In this document: positions 1 through 8,370 of the stretch, piece after piece | Layout of the letters: each line of letters begins with the position of its first letter | How positions within the stretch are numbered: position 1 is the stretch's first letter | Assembly: GCA_028874795.1 (NCBI GenBank) | Contig: JAPPHT010000086.1 | Location: 1-38,165, forward strand | Direction: 5' to 3' | DNA: 38,165 bases | Source of the DNA: Chloroflexota bacterium | Lineage (GTDB): Bacteria; Chloroflexota; Dehalococcoidia; Lucifugimonadales; Australimonadaceae | The notes under the pieces: generated by a model | Told to the model about the DNA's origin: nothing | The model's input: the letters and a program-made list of their open reading frames with translations, nothing else | The model's database searches: none | Program-made: the position numbers and the translations under genes

Positions 1-55
1 AGCAGGTGTTGCACTTCGAATGTGAATTCACCTTCCCGCCTGCGCGGGAATGACG
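1..55. repeat. Left copy of 55-bp inverted terminal repeat (probable IS end joined to a family A palindrome)
   Basis: Positions 1-55 reappear as the reverse complement of 38096-38150, with only two differences, both in the loop of the palindrome. The outer 32 bases (AGCAGGTGTTGCACTTCGAA and the next 12) resemble the end of an insertion sequence. From memory of such termini I would guess the IS30 group, but no transposase is in the window. Bases 33-55 are a family A palindrome, so the outer part appears to have landed inside it. Confidence 0.8.
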
Positions 56-82
56 GAAGAAGGCAGGAACGACGGAGGCCCG

Positions 83-871
83 CTACGGGGCGACCATGTC
101 GCCGGAGACCTTCTTCTTGTAGGAGTTCCAGACGCCGTCGCGCGGCGGGTTGCCGCCGATGCGGCGCATGAGTTCCTTGAAGTGAGGGTACTCGTGCTGC
201 GGGGGACGGTCCGACATCTCCCTGACGAGAGCGTCCGGGATGTAGGGGTGGTCGGAGCCCTTGGCGACGAGGCCCCAGTAGTTCATGCGCGCCTGCTCCT
301 CCAGCTGGAGCATGCTGACGACGGAGTCCTGAGGGTCCTTGCCGGTCATCGACGCGCCGTGGCCCTGCATCAGGACGAACTTGTTGTCGCCGAGGCATTC
401 CGCGAGTTCCAGGCCCTCCTCGTGGCTCCAGACGGTCTTGGTGTGGGGGTAGAGCGCGTGGGGCTGGGAGAGCACCATCTGCGCGCCTTCCTGCGCCATG
501 GGCTTGATCGGCTCGCCGAGGACGGTCATGAGGACGACGTTGCGCGGGTGGACGTGGACGACCGAGTTCACGTCAGGGCGCGCCTTCATGATGGAGGAGT
601 GGATCTTGACCTCCGAGCACTGGGTGGAGTAGGCGGGGCCGTCCACCTTGTAGCCGTCCAGGTCGCAGACGATCATGTCGTAGTACTGCATCTCCTCGAG
701 GGCATCGATGGCGTAGCCCCGGCCCTTGACGACGAACAGCTCCGGCTGGTTGGGGACGCGCATGCTGACGTGCCCGAGGGCCGCGGTCACGCCGGTGGCG
801 AGGCCCATGTGCGAGAGGATGCGGGTTGCCATCGCGACTTCGTACTTGATCTCGTCTATCTCTCGGGACAT
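83..871 (-). CDS. Class II aldolase/adducin-family protein
   Basis: This 262-residue protein has the class II aldolase fold of zinc-dependent sugar-phosphate aldolases and decarboxylases. The family signature is clear: an acidic residue E87 in the YSTQCSEVKIH segment, metal ligands H106 and H108 in VVHVHP, and H171 in MQGHGAS. It carries about 40 residues beyond the compact fuculose-aldolase type, mostly a C-terminal extension. The start at 871 is backed by a strong ribosome site, AAAGGAGG, a few bases upstream. It is the last gene of a minus-strand group with a Rieske oxygenase, an amidohydrolase and a GYD protein, so a role in breaking down an aromatic or cyclic acid, for example as a decarboxylase or aldolase after ring opening, is likely. 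The substrate cannot be read from the sequence. The family is certain; the reaction is not. Confidence 0.9.
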   Translation of the reverse strand: MSREIDEIKYEVAMATRILSHMGLATGVTAALGHVSMRVPNQPELFVVKGRGYAIDALEEMQYYDMIVCDLDGYKVDGPAYSTQCSEVKIHSSIMKARPDVNSVVHVHPRNVVLMTVLGEPIKPMAQEGAQMVLSQPHALYPHTKTVWSHEEGLELAECLGDNKFVLMQGHGASMTGKDPQDSVVSMLQLEEQARMNYWGLVAKGSDHPYIPDALVREMSDRPPQHEYPHFKELMRRIGGNPPRDGVWNSYKKKVSGDMVAP

Positions 872-1017
872 GGGGCCTCCTTTGGGTTGGCGGGTGCGCG
901 GGCGATGTTACCACCTATTGAGACTGGGGCAAACGCGCAGGGACGCTTCCCGGGCGTGCAGGACGACGGTCGACCTGAGTGACCGCACCGCTGCCCTCTA
1001 TGACCCCGGATGATCGA

Positions 1018-2292
1018 CTAGAACAAGCCCAGGTCGGAAGGCTGGGCGGCGGCTTCCTGCGGCACCCACGTGCGGAGCACTTCCTCAATCATGGGGATGA
1101 TCGGGCTCGTGCCGCCCTCGCCGGGGCGGTAACGCCCGTCCGGCATGATGCCGTGCTTGACGCTCTCCATCGGCAGGGCGATGTGGTTCGCCTTCGCGGG
1201 GTCGCGGAAGACGTTCATGGGCTCGCCGCCATCCTCGACGACCTTCATCTGCTGGCGGAGCATCTTGCGGAAGAGGATGAGGCCGACGTCGGACTCGCCG
1301 AGTTTCTCCTTGTCGCGCTTGGCGACGGGGCCCTGGCTGATCCAGCACATGTAGTCCTGGTTGAACGTGACGCCGGTGTAGAAGCGCCCGTCCGGCTCGT
1401 ACAGCGGCACGTAGCGGTAGGCGGCGACGTCCTGCTGCGGCACGGGGGTGCCGGGCTTCGCGCGGTAGACGTAGTAGGAGACGTGGTAGGTGTTCTCGTC
1501 GTCGATGGGCACGCGCCACTGCGTTGTCGTCCGGACCTGGTCGCCGACGAAGAGGATGTTGGGGAACATGATGGGATGGCCCTTGGCCCAGTCCTCGCCG
1601 TCCTCGGGGAAGCCAAGCTGGAGCCTGCGCTTGATGATGCCGTACTCGAAGGAGTCGAACGCGATCTTGATGGTCTTGGGCTGGCTTTCCGGCGCGACGG
1701 CGACGCCGTTGCGGACGTAGTTGCCGAAGTAGAAGTGCAACCACTCCGTGTGGACGGGGTCCACGGAGTTCTCCTGGCACTGGAGCCAGTTGCACGGCAG
1801 GTGGGAGATGGCGATGTCGCGCACCGCGTCGTCGTAGGTGAGCTGCTCCCAGCGGGGGAGCAGCGGCGCGGGCTGCGGGCCCATGTAGGCGAAGATGAGC
1901 CCGCCAAGCTCCTGTACGGGGTAACCGGCGACCTTCACCTTCTCCTTGAAGCGACCGTCCGGGTGGACGGTCTCCTCGAAGGGCTGCTCGATGCACTGGC
2001 CGGTCTCGTCCATCATCCAGCCGTGGTACATGCAGCGGAGCCCGTGCTCCTCAGGTATGCCGTAGGAGAGGTCGACGCGGCGGTGCGGGCAGAAGCGCTC
2101 GATGAGGCCGAGCGTGCCGGACCTGTCCTTGTAGAGGACCAGGTCCTCGCCGAGGATGCGCACCGCCTTCGTGGGGCGCTCCATCAACTCGCCGGCGGCG
2201 GCGACGGGATGCCAGTAGCGGCGCATCAGTTCGCCCATGGGTGTGCCGGGGCTGACCTGGGTGAGTTCCTCGTTGACGCTGCTGGGGATCAT
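1018..2292 (-). CDS. Rieske [2Fe-2S] non-haem iron oxygenase, large subunit (phthalate/vanillate-demethylase type)
   Basis: The 424-residue protein is a terminal oxygenase that would hydroxylate or demethylate an aromatic or cyclic substrate using electrons from a separate reductase. The Rieske cluster motif is intact: C68-P-H70, a 16-residue gap, then C87-M-Y-H90. The mononuclear iron site follows in NSVDPVHTEWLH, with N175, D178, H181 and H186. The N-terminus (ELTQVSPGTPMGELMRRYWH) is typical of the single-component-oxygenase, phthalate 4,5-dioxygenase-like group. No reductase or ferredoxin gene is in the window, so the electron supply must come from elsewhere. A GAGGTG ribosome site lies about 8 bases before the ATG. 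The gene sits 42 bases after the amidohydrolase and is probably co-transcribed with it. Substrate unknown. Confidence 0.93.
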   Translation of the reverse strand: MIPSSVNEELTQVSPGTPMGELMRRYWHPVAAAGELMERPTKAVRILGEDLVLYKDRSGTLGLIERFCPHRRVDLSYGIPEEHGLRCMYHGWMMDETGQCIEQPFEETVHPDGRFKEKVKVAGYPVQELGGLIFAYMGPQPAPLLPRWEQLTYDDAVRDIAISHLPCNWLQCQENSVDPVHTEWLHFYFGNYVRNGVAVAPESQPKTIKIAFDSFEYGIIKRRLQLGFPEDGEDWAKGHPIMFPNILFVGDQVRTTTQWRVPIDDENTYHVSYYVYRAKPGTPVPQQDVAAYRYVPLYEPDGRFYTGVTFNQDYMCWISQGPVAKRDKEKLGESDVGLILFRKMLRQQMKVVEDGGEPMNVFRDPAKANHIALPMESVKHGIMPDGRYRPGEGGTSPIIPMIEEVLRTWVPQEAAAQPSDLGLF

Positions 2293-2334
2293 GTTCTGCT
2301 ACACCTCGCTATTCGTCGTCGTCCGGCGTATCGC

Positions 2335-3438
2335 TTACGCCTCGCCGAGGCGGTAGAAGCGGCGGGCGTTCTTGTGGAGGATGGCCTCTTTGTCCTCGTC
2401 GGTGAGCTGGTCGTTGTCCAGGAGCTCCTGCAACTCGTGACGGCAGGTCTCGGTCGTGACCTCGTGGGGGAAGTCGGTAGAGAAGAAGAAGGGCTTGTTG
2501 CCGACCTGACTGACGGCGAATGCGATCGCGGGCTCCTCGCCCTCGCAGCCGATGAAGAGGCGGTCGTTGTCGATCTGACGCTGGATGTACTCGTGGACGC
2601 TGTCGCCGATGCCTGGGCCGAGCATGTCGTCGTCGCGGAGCTGGTACTCCATGTGGGTGCTGTGGGAGCGGTCGAAGCGCTCCAGGCACATCACGAACCA
2701 GCCGATGCCGCCTTCCAGGAAGCCGAAGCGGGCATTGGGGAACCGCTCGAACACGCCGTTGAACACCATTCCGGCGAGTGCGATGGCCTGTCCGGCGGGG
2801 TGGCCGAGCGCGTGGATGGGCGCGTAGACGTTCATGTGGTCCAGCCCGATGCCGCTGTGCGCGCCGCCGTGGACGGCGATGGCGCAATGGAGACGGTCGG
2901 CCTCCTCGTAGACAGGCCAGTAGATCTTGGAGCCGAGGTGGTCCGGCAGGCCGAACGAGGGGAGCATCGCGCCGACGAAGCCGAGGTCCTCGACGCAGCG
3001 GCGGAGCTCCTTCACGGCCTCTGCGGGTTCCTGCATGGGGATGAGGCCGACGCCGTGGAAGCGCGCGTCGCGCTTGACGTAGGTGTCGTAGAGCCAGTCG
3101 TTGTACGCCTGGGCGGTGGCGATGGCCCAGTCGCGGCTGACGATCTTGCCGTAGGAGAGGCCCGTCGTGGGGTAGAGGACGGTGGCGTCGATGCCGACCT
3201 CGGTGAGGAAGACCTCCCAGCCGTCCGGCCCGACGAACGCGCCCTTGCGGTCGCGGCGTCCGGGAGTCTCGACGAAGTGCCCGGCGTGAAGGTGGTCCAG
3301 GGGCGGGAAGAGCGAGGAGTTGAGCTTCCGGGCGGGATGGTCGCGGAACTTGGGCGGGAGGAACTCGGCCATGGCCGGGATGTCCTCCATGATGTGGCCG
3401 TCGCCGTCGACGATGATCTCCAGGTTGGTGGTGGTCAT
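2335..3438 (-). CDS. Amidohydrolase_2 family TIM-barrel hydrolase/decarboxylase
   Basis: This 367-residue protein belongs to the amidohydrolase-2 superfamily (PF04909), which contains the metal-dependent decarboxylases ACMSD and gamma-resorcylate decarboxylase. The N-terminal metal motif is the D-x-D-x-H-x-x-E variant (D11, D13, H15, E18) rather than the classical H-x-H. The C-terminal barrel strand ends in FSTDFPHEV, which supplies the conserved Asp and His. A GGAGGG ribosome site lies 6 bases before the ATG. Its place directly upstream of a Rieske oxygenase suggests hydrolysis or decarboxylation in the same aromatic or cyclic-acid pathway. A relative with the same D-x-D-x-H-x-x-E motif is at 35321-36457. 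The exact reaction is unknown. Confidence 0.9.
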   Translation of the reverse strand: MTTTNLEIIVDGDGHIMEDIPAMAEFLPPKFRDHPARKLNSSLFPPLDHLHAGHFVETPGRRDRKGAFVGPDGWEVFLTEVGIDATVLYPTTGLSYGKIVSRDWAIATAQAYNDWLYDTYVKRDARFHGVGLIPMQEPAEAVKELRRCVEDLGFVGAMLPSFGLPDHLGSKIYWPVYEEADRLHCAIAVHGGAHSGIGLDHMNVYAPIHALGHPAGQAIALAGMVFNGVFERFPNARFGFLEGGIGWFVMCLERFDRSHSTHMEYQLRDDDMLGPGIGDSVHEYIQRQIDNDRLFIGCEGEEPAIAFAVSQVGNKPFFFSTDFPHEVTTETCRHELQELLDNDQLTDEDKEAILHKNARRFYRLGEA

Positions 3439-3489
3439 CTGCTTCCCTCCGATGCCTCGTTCTTCGGAATGCTGTTCAGGTGTTCGCGG

Positions 3490-3495
3490 ATTCTA
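3490..3495 (-). promoter_or_regulatory. Possible -10 element (TAGAAT) upstream of the amidohydrolase
   Basis: TAGAAT reads on the minus strand about 50 bases before the amidohydrolase start. No convincing -35 hexamer is visible. The same hexamer recurs before several other genes here, which is the main support. Confidence 0.3.
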
Positions 3496-3535
3496 GCAGG
3501 TCGTATGCAGGGAGTGCCCCATGCCGCGGTCACGG

Positions 3536-3874
3536 TCAGGCGGGTTCACTCAGCGGCGCTTCCCGCCCGGCGAGGAGGGAGTCTATGTCCGGATCGTCGC
3601 GCTCGTGGAGCAGGGCGATGGGGACTGCCGGCAGGGTCGTGATGCTCACGCCGATGTGGACGCCGAGGCGGACAGAGTAGCGGGCCGCGGCCTCGTTGTC
3701 CGGGGCCTGGATGATGCTGACGAAGTCGTAGGGGCCGAGCACCGCGTAGAGGCCGAGGCCGTTCACCTCCGGCACGTGTACCTCGGCTGCGGCCTCGGCG
3801 ATGGAGTCCGGGTTCTCCAGGATGGCATGCTGTCCCTCAGGTGTGAGTTTCATCAGGAGGATGTAGTTCGCCAT
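3536..3874 (-). CDS. GYD-domain protein
   Basis: A 112-residue single-domain protein of the GYD family (PF08734), a ferredoxin-like alpha/beta dimer fold of unknown function. It begins MANYILLMKLTPEG and contains the diagnostic G-x-Y-D stretch, here GLYAVLGPYDFVSI, at about residues 62-75. Length is close to the family norm. A GGGAG ribosome site precedes the ATG. It is the first gene of the minus-strand unit running to the class II aldolase, and is divergent from the aminotransferase at 4040. GYD proteins are often found beside catabolic oxygenases, which fits here, but no activity can be assigned. Confidence 0.8.
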   Translation of the reverse strand: MANYILLMKLTPEGQHAILENPDSIAEAAAEVHVPEVNGLGLYAVLGPYDFVSIIQAPDNEAAARYSVRLGVHIGVSITTLPAVPIALLHERDDPDIDSLLAGREAPLSEPA

Positions 3875-3904
3875 GAGCGTTCTCCCTGCGGGCCGGTTGG
3901 CCCG

Positions 3905-3910
3905 ATTCTA
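3905..3910 (-). promoter_or_regulatory. Possible -10 element (TAGAAT) for the GYD-led unit
   Basis: TAGAAT on the minus strand, about 30 bases before the GYD gene start, followed by a normally spaced ribosome site. The -35 region is not recognisable. It is the only promoter-like element for this unit in the 165-base divergent gap. Confidence 0.35.
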
Positions 3911-4039
3911 TCAGCGGCGGCGCTCCGATGTGGGGAGGGGCGCTCCGGTTCGGAGCGCAGTTGGCGGCGTAGGGTGGCATACTGCACTACAGTCCGCGGA
4001 GAGCGCGGGCCGAACCGATACTGGAACGGAGGGACCGGG

Positions 4040-5170
4040 ATGGACTTCGCCTCGCTGCGTGACTCGATAGCCTGCATGGAGTCGATGACCTACATGAACG
4101 CGGGATGGGCCGGGCCGAGCCCGGCGCAGGTGGTGGAGCGCATGCGCGACGCCGGAGAGCGCGAGAGCGCGGGAGGACCCGCGGGGCCGGAGGGACGCGC
4201 GTTCGCGTCGTCGGTGGAGGAGGAGGCGCGCACGTCGGCGGCGGGCCTGTTCAACGTCGACCCCGCTGACGTGCTGATCACGCACGGCACGTCTGAGGGC
4301 GTTGCCATCACCCTGTTCGGGCTCGACTGGCAACCGGGCGACGTGCTGCTCACGACGGACCTGGAGCACCCCGGCATCAACTCGCCCGTAGCGGTGCTGG
4401 AGGAGCGGGGCGTGGAGATCAGGCGTGTGTCGGTAGCGCCGGACGCCTCGGCGGACGCGTGCGTGGAGGCGTTGCGGTCCGGGCTGGACTCCCGCGTGAA
4501 GGTGGCGGCGCTCAGCCACGTGATGTTCACCACCGGTCTCCGGGTGCCCGCGGACGAGATCGTGGCCGCGGCGCACGAGGTTGGCGCCCTGGTGCTGCTG
4601 GACGGGGCGCAGACGGCAGGGCACATCGCGATGGACTTCGCCGCGATGGGCATCGACTTCTACGCCTCGTCGGGGCAGAAGTGGCTGATGGGTCCGACGG
4701 GCAGCGGCGCATTCTACGTCCGCCCGGACCGCAGGGAACTGCTGAAGCCATTGGTGCGGCAGACCGGAACGGGCTTCCGGTCAGGGCTGGGGCAGTACTC
4801 ACTGGCGTCGCAGGGCGTCGCGGAGCGGGCCGGGTACGCGGAGGCGGTGCGCATCAACCGGGAGTTGGGACCGGAGCGCGTGGAGGAGCACACCTCGAGA
4901 CTGGCGGCGTCGCTGCGGTCGGAGCTCTCCGGCATCGCCGGGGTGCGGATCAACGGGCCGGTCGACGGTCCGACCGCGTGTGCCATCACCGTCATCAGCG
5001 TGGACGGGTGGGAGCCCCCGGCATTCGTCGATGCGCTGTGGGAGACGCACCGGATCGTGGCGCGCTACGTGGGGCAGCCTCCGGGCGTGCGCTTCTGCAC
5101 GGCTGCATTCAACAACGAGAGCGACGTGGAACGCGCAGTCGCGGCGATCGCGGAGCTGGCCGGGCGCTAG
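4040..5170 (+). CDS. Class V aminotransferase-fold PLP enzyme (isopenicillin-N epimerase/cysteine desulfurase-like)
   Basis: A 376-residue PLP enzyme of the class V fold. The reading frame stays open far upstream, but the start at 4040 is chosen because GGAGGG lies 6 bases before it and family homology begins at YMNAGWAGPSP. The cofactor Asp is D188 in LLDGAQTAGH and the Schiff-base lysine is K214 in YASSGQKWLMGPTG. The catalytic cysteine loop of a true SufS desulfurase is absent, so this is more likely an epimerase, lyase or EgtE-like C-S lyase than an Fe-S assembly enzyme. A separate, complete SufS is encoded at 26289. The gene stands alone on the plus strand between two minus-strand units and is followed by a palindromic repeat. 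Substrate unknown. Confidence 0.88.
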   Translation: MDFASLRDSIACMESMTYMNAGWAGPSPAQVVERMRDAGERESAGGPAGPEGRAFASSVEEEARTSAAGLFNVDPADVLITHGTSEGVAITLFGLDWQPGDVLLTTDLEHPGINSPVAVLEERGVEIRRVSVAPDASADACVEALRSGLDSRVKVAALSHVMFTTGLRVPADEIVAAAHEVGALVLLDGAQTAGHIAMDFAAMGIDFYASSGQKWLMGPTGSGAFYVRPDRRELLKPLVRQTGTGFRSGLGQYSLASQGVAERAGYAEAVRINRELGPERVEEHTSRLAASLRSELSGIAGVRINGPVDGPTACAITVISVDGWEPPAFVDALWETHRIVARYVGQPPGVRFCTAAFNNESDVERAVAAIAELAGR

Positions 5171-5183
5171 GGGGCGATTTGTC

Positions 5184-5301
5184 TGTCATTCCGAGCGAAG
5201 CATAGCGGAGCCGAAGAATCTCTCAGGAGACACTCTGTGAGGCATCAAGCCCATCCCCGAGAGATGTTTCGACTTCGCCTCCAGCTCCGCTCAACATGAC
5301 A
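5184..5301. repeat. Family B palindromic repeat, copy 1 (full length)
   Basis: About 118 bases with complementary ends: TGTCATTCCGAGCGAAG at the left, and CTCCGCTCAACATGACA closing the right. The inner arms both carry the ATCTCTC/GAGAGAT core. It fills the gap between the converging aminotransferase and lipoprotein genes, where its hairpin could also act as a two-way terminator. Related copies lie at 24268, 31195, 32659 and 33650. Confidence 0.85.
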
Positions 5302-5315
5302 TCCCTCCCTACCTA

Positions 5316-7160
5316 TCAGAAGTCTCCGCTGACCGCGGCGGGCAGGGGTACTTCCACGCTGTACTCGCCGTTCGAGGCTGCTACGTTGTACCGGGAACAG
5401 GCGCTGCTGTCGCGGGCGTCGAAGTTCCAGTGCATGTCGTAGGCAGAGATGTGGTGCGTCTCACTGTCGAGCGTGATGTCGACACGGAGGATGACGCCGC
5501 GCGCCCACGCCTGTGGAGGGACGTAACGCAGGGTTGCGTCGAGCGCGACGGTCCCTTCCGAGGCCTGCGTGACGTTGATGCTGCCAGGGTCTGCATGGGT
5601 GATGACGTTGAGGAGCATCTCCACGGGGTCGGTGAATGCGAGGCGCCATGGGGTCGCCTCATAGACCTGCTCGAGGGTGCTCTTCTTCCATCCACCGGCG
5701 ACCTGCCGCCAGCCTGTCCAGCCGGCAGCTTCGGAGTGGACGAGGACGATGACCTCGCGGTCCCCATCGAAGCGAACGACGCCCGGGTAGCCGAGTGCGA
5801 ACCTGCCCAGGGCGTAGCTGCCTCCGAACGATTGCTCACAGCCCCGGTCAGGCCAGCTTCCACGGACATCGAAGCGGGCCGAGCCTGCCTGCAGCAACGC
5901 GGCGTAGGCCCGCTCGACGATGCGCATGGCGGCTTCCCGCGACGTCGCATCGGCGGGAGGATCGAGCAGTTCGTCGGCGAAGACGATGAGCTGCCGGACC
6001 TGGGACATCGTCATGCCGGGGCGGACGAGCGGGTGCGCGTGGAGGCGTAGCAGGGCCTCGTCCGAGTCGCTCAGGGCAGGCAACCGCAGCGCGGCGTTGA
6101 CCGACATGACGCTGCCGGCCGCGGGCCGGTGGTGCATCGCGGCGAGTGCATGGAGCGCCTCGTGCAGGGTCACGTGCGCTATCTCGTTTTCAGTGAGAGG
6201 AGCGCCCGGTGGCCCCGCCGACCAGACGCTCATCGACGCTCGCGCGATCGCGCCTTCGTCGTAGGCGTCCGGCGCTGCGCACCCCGTCGCGTCCTGGCAG
6301 AAGGCATCGAGGCCCAGGCTCTCGGCCCTCGTGGATGGGACGCCGACGTATGCCTGCAGCGTGGCCTCCGCCTCCGTTCCCACCCATTCGAAATCGAGGC
6401 CGAGCAGCGGGCCGAGTCCGTCGAGGGTCTCCTCCAGCACCCGCACGTAGCGCGCGTCGCCTGACGGGTCTGCCCAGACCCGGACCGGTTCTTCCTGGTC
6501 CCACTTGAGCACGGTTGCCGAGGTCCATCCGCCGCAACCTGCGAGGAAGTCGTTCTCGTAGGTGGCCTCGCGGCGGGGCCTGTCGCTGAAGCACTCCCAT
6601 ATGTGCCGTTCGACGCCGAGGATGCGCTCAGGTACGACGACGGCATTCGAAGCCGTGCCGTCTTCCAGCACGGCCCGCAGTTCGGTTCCCATCGGCGTCC
6701 GGAGGCGCGTGACCGCCTCCTCCCGACCCACTCCGTCCGGCAGGACGAGCCCCTCCAGGGGACCGCCGCAGCCAGCCAGCGACTCGCTGTGGAGGGTGCA
6801 TTCCACCGTCACGATGGGAGAACGCTGCGCGGGGGTGTCGCTGTCGTTGCGCAGCTCGACGGACAGCTCGATCTCCGCCGTGCCGTCCTGCCGGTAGCCG
6901 AGCACGCTCAACAGGGCGTCCAGGACGAACGCGGAGGCAGGCTCATCGCGCGCTGGCACGAGCGTGGGCGCCGCCGCTGGCATGGGGGACGTCGTTGGGT
7001 CCGGGGCAGGCGTGGGCGTCGGCGCGGGGCTGCAGCTGGCCAGTAACAGCAAGGAGACGGCGCACGCGATGGTGCGGCTGCCGAGCGCACCAGGGGGGCG
7101 GGGTCCGCGATGTATCTGTCCTGCGCCCTCCGGCGAGACCCTCTTCGTCAGAGCAAGCAT
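5316..7160 (-). CDS. Matrixin-like (metzincin) zinc metalloprotease lipoprotein
   Basis: A 614-residue exported lipoprotein. A hydrophobic segment (about residues 30-42) ends in the lipobox L-A-S-C43, followed by a Pro/Thr-rich linker to about residue 60. Around residue 333 it has H-E-A-L-H-A-L-A-A-M-H, the metzincin zinc signature HExxHxxGxxH with Ala in place of Gly (H333, E334, H337, H343). A Met-turn candidate follows nine residues later (GSVMS, M352), then the matrixin-style LSDSDEALLRLHAHP. This supports a surface-anchored zinc endopeptidase. The roughly 250 residues after the protease core match nothing I recognise. The N-region before the signal is unusually long (about 29 residues), so the true start may be an internal non-ATG codon. 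It begins 7 bases after a trypsin-like lipoprotein gene and is probably translated with it. Target unknown. Confidence 0.8.
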   Translation of the reverse strand: MLALTKRVSPEGAGQIHRGPRPPGALGSRTIACAVSLLLLASCSPAPTPTPAPDPTTSPMPAAAPTLVPARDEPASAFVLDALLSVLGYRQDGTAEIELSVELRNDSDTPAQRSPIVTVECTLHSESLAGCGGPLEGLVLPDGVGREEAVTRLRTPMGTELRAVLEDGTASNAVVVPERILGVERHIWECFSDRPRREATYENDFLAGCGGWTSATVLKWDQEEPVRVWADPSGDARYVRVLEETLDGLGPLLGLDFEWVGTEAEATLQAYVGVPSTRAESLGLDAFCQDATGCAAPDAYDEGAIARASMSVWSAGPPGAPLTENEIAHVTLHEALHALAAMHHRPAAGSVMSVNAALRLPALSDSDEALLRLHAHPLVRPGMTMSQVRQLIVFADELLDPPADATSREAAMRIVERAYAALLQAGSARFDVRGSWPDRGCEQSFGGSYALGRFALGYPGVVRFDGDREVIVLVHSEAAGWTGWRQVAGGWKKSTLEQVYEATPWRLAFTDPVEMLLNVITHADPGSINVTQASEGTVALDATLRYVPPQAWARGVILRVDITLDSETHHISAYDMHWNFDARDSSACSRYNVAASNGEYSVEVPLPAAVSGDF

Positions 7161-7167
7161 GACGGCG

Positions 7168-8370
7168 TCAGCGATCAGGCTGGAACGAGTAGAGGACCGT
7201 ATCGATCTCCTGTTCTACGTCCAGGAAGCCATCGTACGGGGCCAGGCCCTGAAGCAGGAACCAGCTTGAACCGTTCCTGATCACAAGATTGCGTTCGTAG
7301 TAGGCGTAGCCTTCGTCGTCGACGGCTTCGTAGTCGAACTCCCATGCCTGCGAGCCACCTCTATGGCAGACCGGACGCTCGTCAGTCGTTGCGGTGTAGG
7401 TCCAGCCCTCCCAGCCGACAAGGTCCGCGAATAACTCGTAGATGCTTGCATACGGGTAGGCCAACTCCTCGACATAGACCTCCATCCATGGATACGGCGC
7501 ATCCCTGGCGACGACGTGGTATCCGGGATCCTCCGGAGCGAACGATCGGTCGTACTCAACGCCGCCAGGCAAGCGGGTGGACCAACCATTGGGATGAGAG
7601 AACGTCGTTCCTTGCAGGAGGGAAAGAGTGGGCTGGCATACGCGCTCACCACTGGCCAGCCGGTCTACCAACGCGTCGCTCAGCGGACTCGCGAATCCGA
7701 CGCCCGACGAATAGAAGTCCTTCGAGACCAGGACGCCTGCGAGCTCTCCGCTGGCAGTGATGAGAGGCGCGCCTGAGTCTCCCGGGTTGATGTCGGCCGT
7801 CAGCTGGATGCGGCTGCCGTTGATGCGGTAGGGCTCAACGAGCGCCGATACGATACCCGTGGAGACCTCCAGATAACCCGATGGGTATCCCAGTTTGCTC
7901 ACGGGCTCGCCGATCCTGATGCTGGCGCCGCTCGCGAGCCTGATCGGAGTCAGGCCGGACCGCGGGATCTTGAGTATGGCGACGTCCCGTCCCAGGTCCT
8001 CCCCCAGCAACCTCGCTTGCACCTCTGACCCATCGCTGAAGCCGACGACGATAGACGTTGCTCCTCCTACCACGTGGAACGCCGTCGCTATCAGTCCGTC
8101 CTCTCTCATCACGACGCCAGACCCCCAACCGACGTCAGTGGCGATGCTGACCACGCTCGGCGTGACCTGGGCGATGATGTCGGCCATACTGGGCGTGGGC
8201 GTCGGCTGCGGTGTAGGTGTTGGGGCCGGTGTAGGCGTAGGCGTAGCCGTCGGCGTTGGTGTCGGTTCAGGAGTCGGCGTCTGCGTAGGAGTAGGGGTGG
8301 GAGCAGGGCCCGCGCACGCAGCCAGGAGAAGCGCCAACAGGGCTGCCAGCAGGAGTGGCGAGTCGCGCAT
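7168..8370 (-). CDS. Trypsin-like (HtrA/Deg-type) serine protease lipoprotein
   Basis: A 400-residue exported lipoprotein. The start at 8370 is chosen because the signal peptide begins there (MRDSPLLLAALLALLLAAC, lipobox Cys19); the frame remains open further upstream without family homology. Residues 22-60 are a Pro/Thr dipeptide-rich linker. The protease domain then shows the chymotrypsin triad: H99 in IATAFHVVGG, D129 in LGRDVAILKI and S199 in INPGDSGAPL. This is the Deg/HtrA arrangement, but no PDZ domain follows. Instead about 170 residues of unrecognised C-terminal domain rich in Tyr and Trp close the protein. The next gene downstream, 7 bases away, is another lipoprotein protease, so the two likely act together at the cell surface. 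The gene follows the class III aminotransferase after 98 bases and may share its transcript. Confidence 0.87.
   Translation of the reverse strand: MRDSPLLLAALLALLLAACAGPAPTPTPTQTPTPEPTPTPTATPTPTPAPTPTPQPTPTPSMADIIAQVTPSVVSIATDVGWGSGVVMREDGLIATAFHVVGGATSIVVGFSDGSEVQARLLGEDLGRDVAILKIPRSGLTPIRLASGASIRIGEPVSKLGYPSGYLEVSTGIVSALVEPYRINGSRIQLTADINPGDSGAPLITASGELAGVLVSKDFYSSGVGFASPLSDALVDRLASGERVCQPTLSLLQGTTFSHPNGWSTRLPGGVEYDRSFAPEDPGYHVVARDAPYPWMEVYVEELAYPYASIYELFADLVGWEGWTYTATTDERPVCHRGGSQAWEFDYEAVDDEGYAYYERNLVIRNGSSWFLLQGLAPYDGFLDVEQEIDTVLYSFQPDR
8188..8312 (-). repeat. Low-complexity tract encoding a Pro-Thr linker
   Basis: The DNA is an imperfect hexamer repeat of Pro-Thr codons, encoding residues about 20-60 of the trypsin-like lipoprotein. 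Such linkers separate a membrane-anchored Cys from the folded domain. Copy number could change by in-frame slippage without breaking the gene. Confidence 0.7.

Noticed and set aside
979-3642. An 887-codon plus-strand open frame across the Rieske and amidohydrolase genes
   Set aside because: It is a shadow of the high-GC minus-strand genes. It is Val/Asp/Leu/Ala-rich without any domain, while the opposite strand encodes two full protein families with catalytic motifs.
3521-4039. Upstream extension of the class V aminotransferase frame
   Set aside because: It runs over the GYD gene on the other strand and lacks homology. A ribosome site and the family N-terminus support 4040.
8188-8312. Phase-variable microsatellite in the protease lipoprotein gene
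   Set aside because: The repeat unit is an imperfect hexamer, so slippage would stay in frame and alter only linker length. That is not on/off switching.
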